Positions 61,358 to 64,000 of a DNA stretch of 64,000 nt are shown one piece after another (position 1 is the first letter of the stretch; each line of letters begins with the position of its first letter). A program made the position numbers and the translations under genes. The stretch is from contig NZ_CP083666.1 in the NCBI RefSeq assembly GCF_020097835.1, forward strand, positions 2,666,001-2,730,000, given 5' to 3'. The notes below the pieces were generated by a model that worked only from the letters and a program-made list of their open reading frames with translations, made no database searches and had not been told where the DNA came from. Source of the DNA: Haloprofundus halobius (GTDB taxonomy: Archaea > Halobacteriota > Halobacteria > Halobacteriales > Haloferacaceae).

Positions 61358-61843
61358 TCAGCAAGGAGAGATGTCGTCTCCCTCGTCGCGTCGGATGTCA
61401 TCGCCTGTGACGACGTAGCGCGCGCTCGTCGCACCGTCAGCCTCCTCGACGACCGTCTCGTTGCCGCTCTGTCGCTCTGCGGAGTACCAGTACGGATGCG
61501 TCACTTCGACGTGAACGCCGTCGGCGGTGCGGTCGGTCACGGTCGCCTCCTCGTCGGTGACCGTCGGCGTCGCTCCCCACCCCGTCAGGCAGGACGCCCC
61601 TTCGAGTCGCTCCGTGATGTACGCCTCCTCGGTTTCGAGCGCGCGTTCTTTCGCCTCCTCGTCGGGAACGGCGGACGAGGGTATCGCGGTCGGTTCGGAT
61701 GTCGGTGAATCGGTGGACACCGAGTCGTTTCGGGTCGAGTCAGCGGGGTCGGTCGGTCCGGACTGGACACAGCCCGCGATTCCGACGCCGAGCGCGACGC
61801 CGCAGAACCTGAGGGCGTCCCGTCGACTGGAGGGCAGAGACAT
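61358..61843 (-). CDS. Tat lipoprotein, unknown function
   Basis: A 161-residue exported protein. MSLPSSRRDALRFCGVALGVGIAGC has a twin-Arg motif and lipobox AGC. A Ser/Thr/Asp-rich linker follows (to about residue 70), then a small beta domain with HVEVTHPYWYSAERQSG, which has clustered aromatic residues, and a Cys at the end. I do not recognise it. ATG 61843 is preferred. Confidence 0.75.
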   Translation of the reverse strand: MSLPSSRRDALRFCGVALGVGIAGCVQSGPTDPADSTRNDSVSTDSPTSEPTAIPSSAVPDEEAKERALETEEAYITERLEGASCLTGWGATPTVTDEEATVTDRTADGVHVEVTHPYWYSAERQSGNETVVEEADGATSARYVVTGDDIRRDEGDDISPC

Positions 61844-61890
61844 GACCACCAAGTCGCAGGTGGCGGCTAAATGTTTTGTGTGGGGGAAAC

Positions 61891-62046
61891 TCAGGCCCGG
61901 TACGCGTGGAGGGCGACCAGGAAGACCAAGAGCAGCGGTACGAGTGGGACCGCGGCTTCGAACGGGACCAGAAGCAACACTAGCGAGGCCATCACGACGA
62001 ATTCGAGTACCACGAGAACGCTAATGACTTCGGAGGGATTCGCCAT
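61891..62046 (-). CDS. Small membrane protein, two spans
   Basis: A 51-residue protein: MANPSEVISVLVVLEFVVMAS, then LVPLLLVFLVALHAYRA. It is almost wholly hydrophobic. The function is unknown. It lies between the lipoprotein gene and the MgtE-like pair. Confidence 0.6.
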   Translation of the reverse strand: MANPSEVISVLVVLEFVVMASLVLLLVPFEAAVPLVPLLLVFLVALHAYRA

Positions 62047-62175
62047 CGCTGTGCGGTTTCTGTCTCGACGTGTTAACTCCTCGGGGGAGTCGGGATCGAA
62101 CAATACGCCCACACGCCCACCGACGCATACTGACGACTGGCGCACACTACCGACTGACGCATACTGACGACCGAC

Positions 62176-62736
62176 TCACACGAGAATCCGCACGACCCCG
62201 AACAGGACGAGAACGCCGAGTACGTCGCAGGTGTTCGTTACCACCGGAATCACCACGTCGTCGGGGTCGAGTTCGAGGCGGTAGGCCGCGTACGTCGCGA
62301 CCAGCGTGACGACGATGGCGAGTACCGCGAGCACCGCCCCGCTGGCGGTGGCGACGGTGACGACGGTCAGAAAGTCGAGCGCCGTCCCGGCGACGGCCGT
62401 CTGAATCGTCCACGCGCCCGCACCGACGAGCGGAAACAGCGTCAGCGAGAGCGCGATAGTCGCGACCGCGTTGCCCAGAAGCAGGTCGTCGTCGGGCGCG
62501 AAGTCGAGCAGGCCGAGGTGGAACGCCGTCGAGAGGCGCGCGGCGAGGATGCTCCCCAGGTTGCCGGCCATTCCGATGGTGACCGGGACCAACACGAGAA
62601 GCGACGGATACTGCAGCAGCGTCGACTCGAACGTGTCCAGCACCAGTCCGCTGGCGAGTTCGACCGCCGTCAACACGAGGAGGACGGGGAGCATCGTCCG
62701 CATGATGCCGCGGACGCTCCATTGGGTTTCGGGCAC
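62176..62736 (-). CDS. MgtE-like membrane half-protein
   Basis: A 186-residue protein with five spans and the motif VPVTIGMAGNLGSILAARLSTAFHLGLL, matching the pore-lining region of MgtE-type magnesium channels. It lacks the CBS and N-terminal regulatory domains. GTG 62736 abuts the stop of the paired gene (TGAGTG), so both halves are made together and likely form one pore. The cation is inferred from the family. Confidence 0.85.
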   Translation of the reverse strand: MPETQWSVRGIMRTMLPVLLVLTAVELASGLVLDTFESTLLQYPSLLVLVPVTIGMAGNLGSILAARLSTAFHLGLLDFAPDDDLLLGNAVATIALSLTLFPLVGAGAWTIQTAVAGTALDFLTVVTVATASGAVLAVLAIVVTLVATYAAYRLELDPDDVVIPVVTNTCDVLGVLVLFGVVRILV

Positions 62737-63315
62737 TCACCCACCTCCTAGTGCGAGGACGACGCGGGCGGCGAACAGCATCGTCGCGATTCCGACCACG
62801 TCGCCGGTCGTCGTGACGACGGGACCGGCGAGCGTGTCGGGGTTCATCCCCTGTCTGTAGCCGTAGAAGACGACACCCAGTACTGCGATAGTCAGCAACA
62901 GTCCGGAGATGACGCCCGCGATAGCGGCGATACCGACGAGCGACCAGAGCGTTGCCGTGGGTCGACCGAGCGTCAGCAAGACTGCGTACGCGAGCACGGC
63001 GGCGAAGACGCTGACGAGAATCCCGTTTGCGAGCGCCGCGACGATGGCGTTGCGGATACGCCGGTCGGAGAACGTGAAGTACGGTTCGACGAGACCCTGA
63101 TGGAGACCGGAGGCGAGACGCGCGCCGAGCGACCCGTAGACGTTGCCGCGCGTCGCCAGCAACGCGGGGACGAGTACGATGAGTCCGGCGACCCGTTCGA
63201 GTTCCGCCTCCATCCCACCGAGGACGACGCCCGCGAAGAGGCCGCCGACGGCGCTCAATAGGAGCACCGGCAGCGCCTCTCGGTACGCTTCGACGGCGAC
63301 GTCGCGGACGGGCAT
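62737..63315 (-). CDS. MgtE-like membrane half-protein, partner
   Basis: A 192-residue protein with five spans. VPALLATRGNVYGSLGARLASGLHQGLV is the same pore motif as the downstream partner, and GPVVTTTGDVVGIATMLF is the second block. Two paralogous five-span units encoded back to back suggest a heterodimeric channel in place of the homodimeric MgtE. There is no CBS gating domain in either. ATG 63315 is the start. Confidence 0.85.
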   Translation of the reverse strand: MPVRDVAVEAYREALPVLLLSAVGGLFAGVVLGGMEAELERVAGLIVLVPALLATRGNVYGSLGARLASGLHQGLVEPYFTFSDRRIRNAIVAALANGILVSVFAAVLAYAVLLTLGRPTATLWSLVGIAAIAGVISGLLLTIAVLGVVFYGYRQGMNPDTLAGPVVTTTGDVVGIATMLFAARVVLALGGG

Positions 63316-63399
63316 ACGGGGACAGACGTGCGGCGACGGTAAAAGTCGGGCGGGCGAGAGTGTACGGCCGAGTCGTGTGTCACCGCCCCACGGGAGAAT

Positions 63400-64000
63400 C
63401 TACGCCGGCGTGGGTGCGTCGTCGCCGACGAAGACGAGGAGGACCGTCAGCGCCGCGGCGATGGCCATCGAGGCGGCGAGCGCGGTGAACGCGAGGCGGA
63501 AGCCGACGGTGTCGGAGAGGATTCCGACGGCCGCCGGTGCGAGTGCCCCCGCGCCCATCAACAGCGTCCGCACCGCGCCGAGGCCGCCGCCCGCGACGCT
63601 GTCGGGGATGACCGAGACGAGGTACGCACCCCGGACGGGGCGAAAGCCGTGCGCGCCGAGACCGAACGCGACGACGACGGCAGCCAGCGCGAGGAAATTC
63701 GCCTCGCTGACGGCGACGAGCGCGACGAGCGCGACTGCCGCGAGACCGAGCGTGAATCCGATGATGGGGAGTTGGCCCACGTGGTCGCTCGCTTCGCCGG
63801 TGAGCAGTTGGACGAGGCTGACGACGAACAGCACGCTGAAGATACCGCTGGCGGCGACGGTCGAGAGGCCAGCGCTCCGTTCGAGATACAGCGGGAGGAA
63901 CGCGACCGCGCCGTTGTACGCGAAGGAGAAAAACACCGTCACGACGACGAAAACGGCAAAGCGCGGACGGCGAAAGAGCGCGGCGTACTCGCGAGCGCCC
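63400..64000 (-). CDS. MFS transporter, truncated by the window edge
   Basis: The C-terminal part of an MFS protein, continuing past the right edge; the frame is open to base 64000 (...RRPRFAVFVVV...). Spans include FLPLYLERSAGLSTVAASGIF and LAAVVVAFGLGAHGFRPVRGAYL. The substrate is unknown. The GTG at 63942 is internal, not the start. Confidence 0.85.
   Translation of the reverse strand, partial: GAREYAALFRRPRFAVFVVVTVFFSFAYNGAVAFLPLYLERSAGLSTVAASGIFSVLFVVSLVQLLTGEASDHVGQLPIIGFTLGLAAVALVALVAVSEANFLALAAVVVAFGLGAHGFRPVRGAYLVSVIPDSVAGGGLGAVRTLLMGAGALAPAAVGILSDTVGFRLAFTALAASMAIAAALTVLLVFVGDDAPTPA

Overview
The window is a 64-kb piece of chromosome from a halophilic archaeon (class Halobacteria). 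The evidence is very high GC with long spurious antisense frames, strongly acidic proteins, Tat-type lipoprotein signals, a two-domain TatC, and archaeal information-processing genes (TBP, PCNA, PriL, Hjc, an RFC paralogue, Orc1/Cdc6, thermosome, aIF1A, Rio1, a KH protein). Many genes have a TATA-like box about 27 bases before the start codon, as expected for leaderless transcripts. The genus cannot be fixed from sequence alone.

Layout. 1-2956: end of a TagF-like polyol-phosphate polymerase, a glycerophosphodiesterase and a cytidylyltransferase-HAD fusion, probably a surface-polymer module. 3070-9648: membrane proteins, an Orc1/Cdc6 with an unusual Walker B, a MutS-like ATPase, LarE and SRPBCC proteins. 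9697-13953: divergent tatC and double tatC, then a ribbon-helix-helix gene overlapping a preQ0-type transporter. 14100-23882: RlmE, lipoprotein, amphi-Trp protein, PCNA, MFS, a zinc-finger protein with a primase-C-terminal-like helical domain, PriL, a SWIM protein and Hjc. This is a replication and repair neighbourhood. 24019-33743: histidine kinase, SAH hydrolase, a secreted repeat protein, MTA/SAH deaminase, HisG, a CPBP protease and TBP. 33912-42788: TrmG10, a phosphatidylserine decarboxylase/RFC operon, RNase Z, DUF460, AI-2E family and TyrS.

43093-53728: a methyltransferase-kinase fusion, aIF1A, Rio1, a zinc-ribbon regulator, MFS, TrpS, DMT, KH protein and thermosome. 53996-64000: FxLYD-like lipoprotein, dodecin, a coupled SRPBCC and zinc-alcohol-dehydrogenase pair, a tRNA-Arg(TCT) next to a structured palindromic element, YccF, a nucleotide kinase with an RNA-binding partner, HPP, AIM24, a nucleoside-gate protein, two MgtE-like half-proteins and a truncated MFS.

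The most interesting signal lies between 48925 and 49120, ahead of trpS. A TATA box is placed for a leaderless start at a 25-codon reading frame that carries Trp-Arg-Trp-Trp. It is followed by two overlapping, mutually exclusive inverted repeats, and trpS has no promoter of its own. This has the architecture of ribosome-mediated tryptophan attenuation. Other regulatory candidates are perfect palindromes over the pcn TATA box, before the CPBP gene and before the thermosome. No CRISPR array, rRNA operon or intact insertion sequence was seen.
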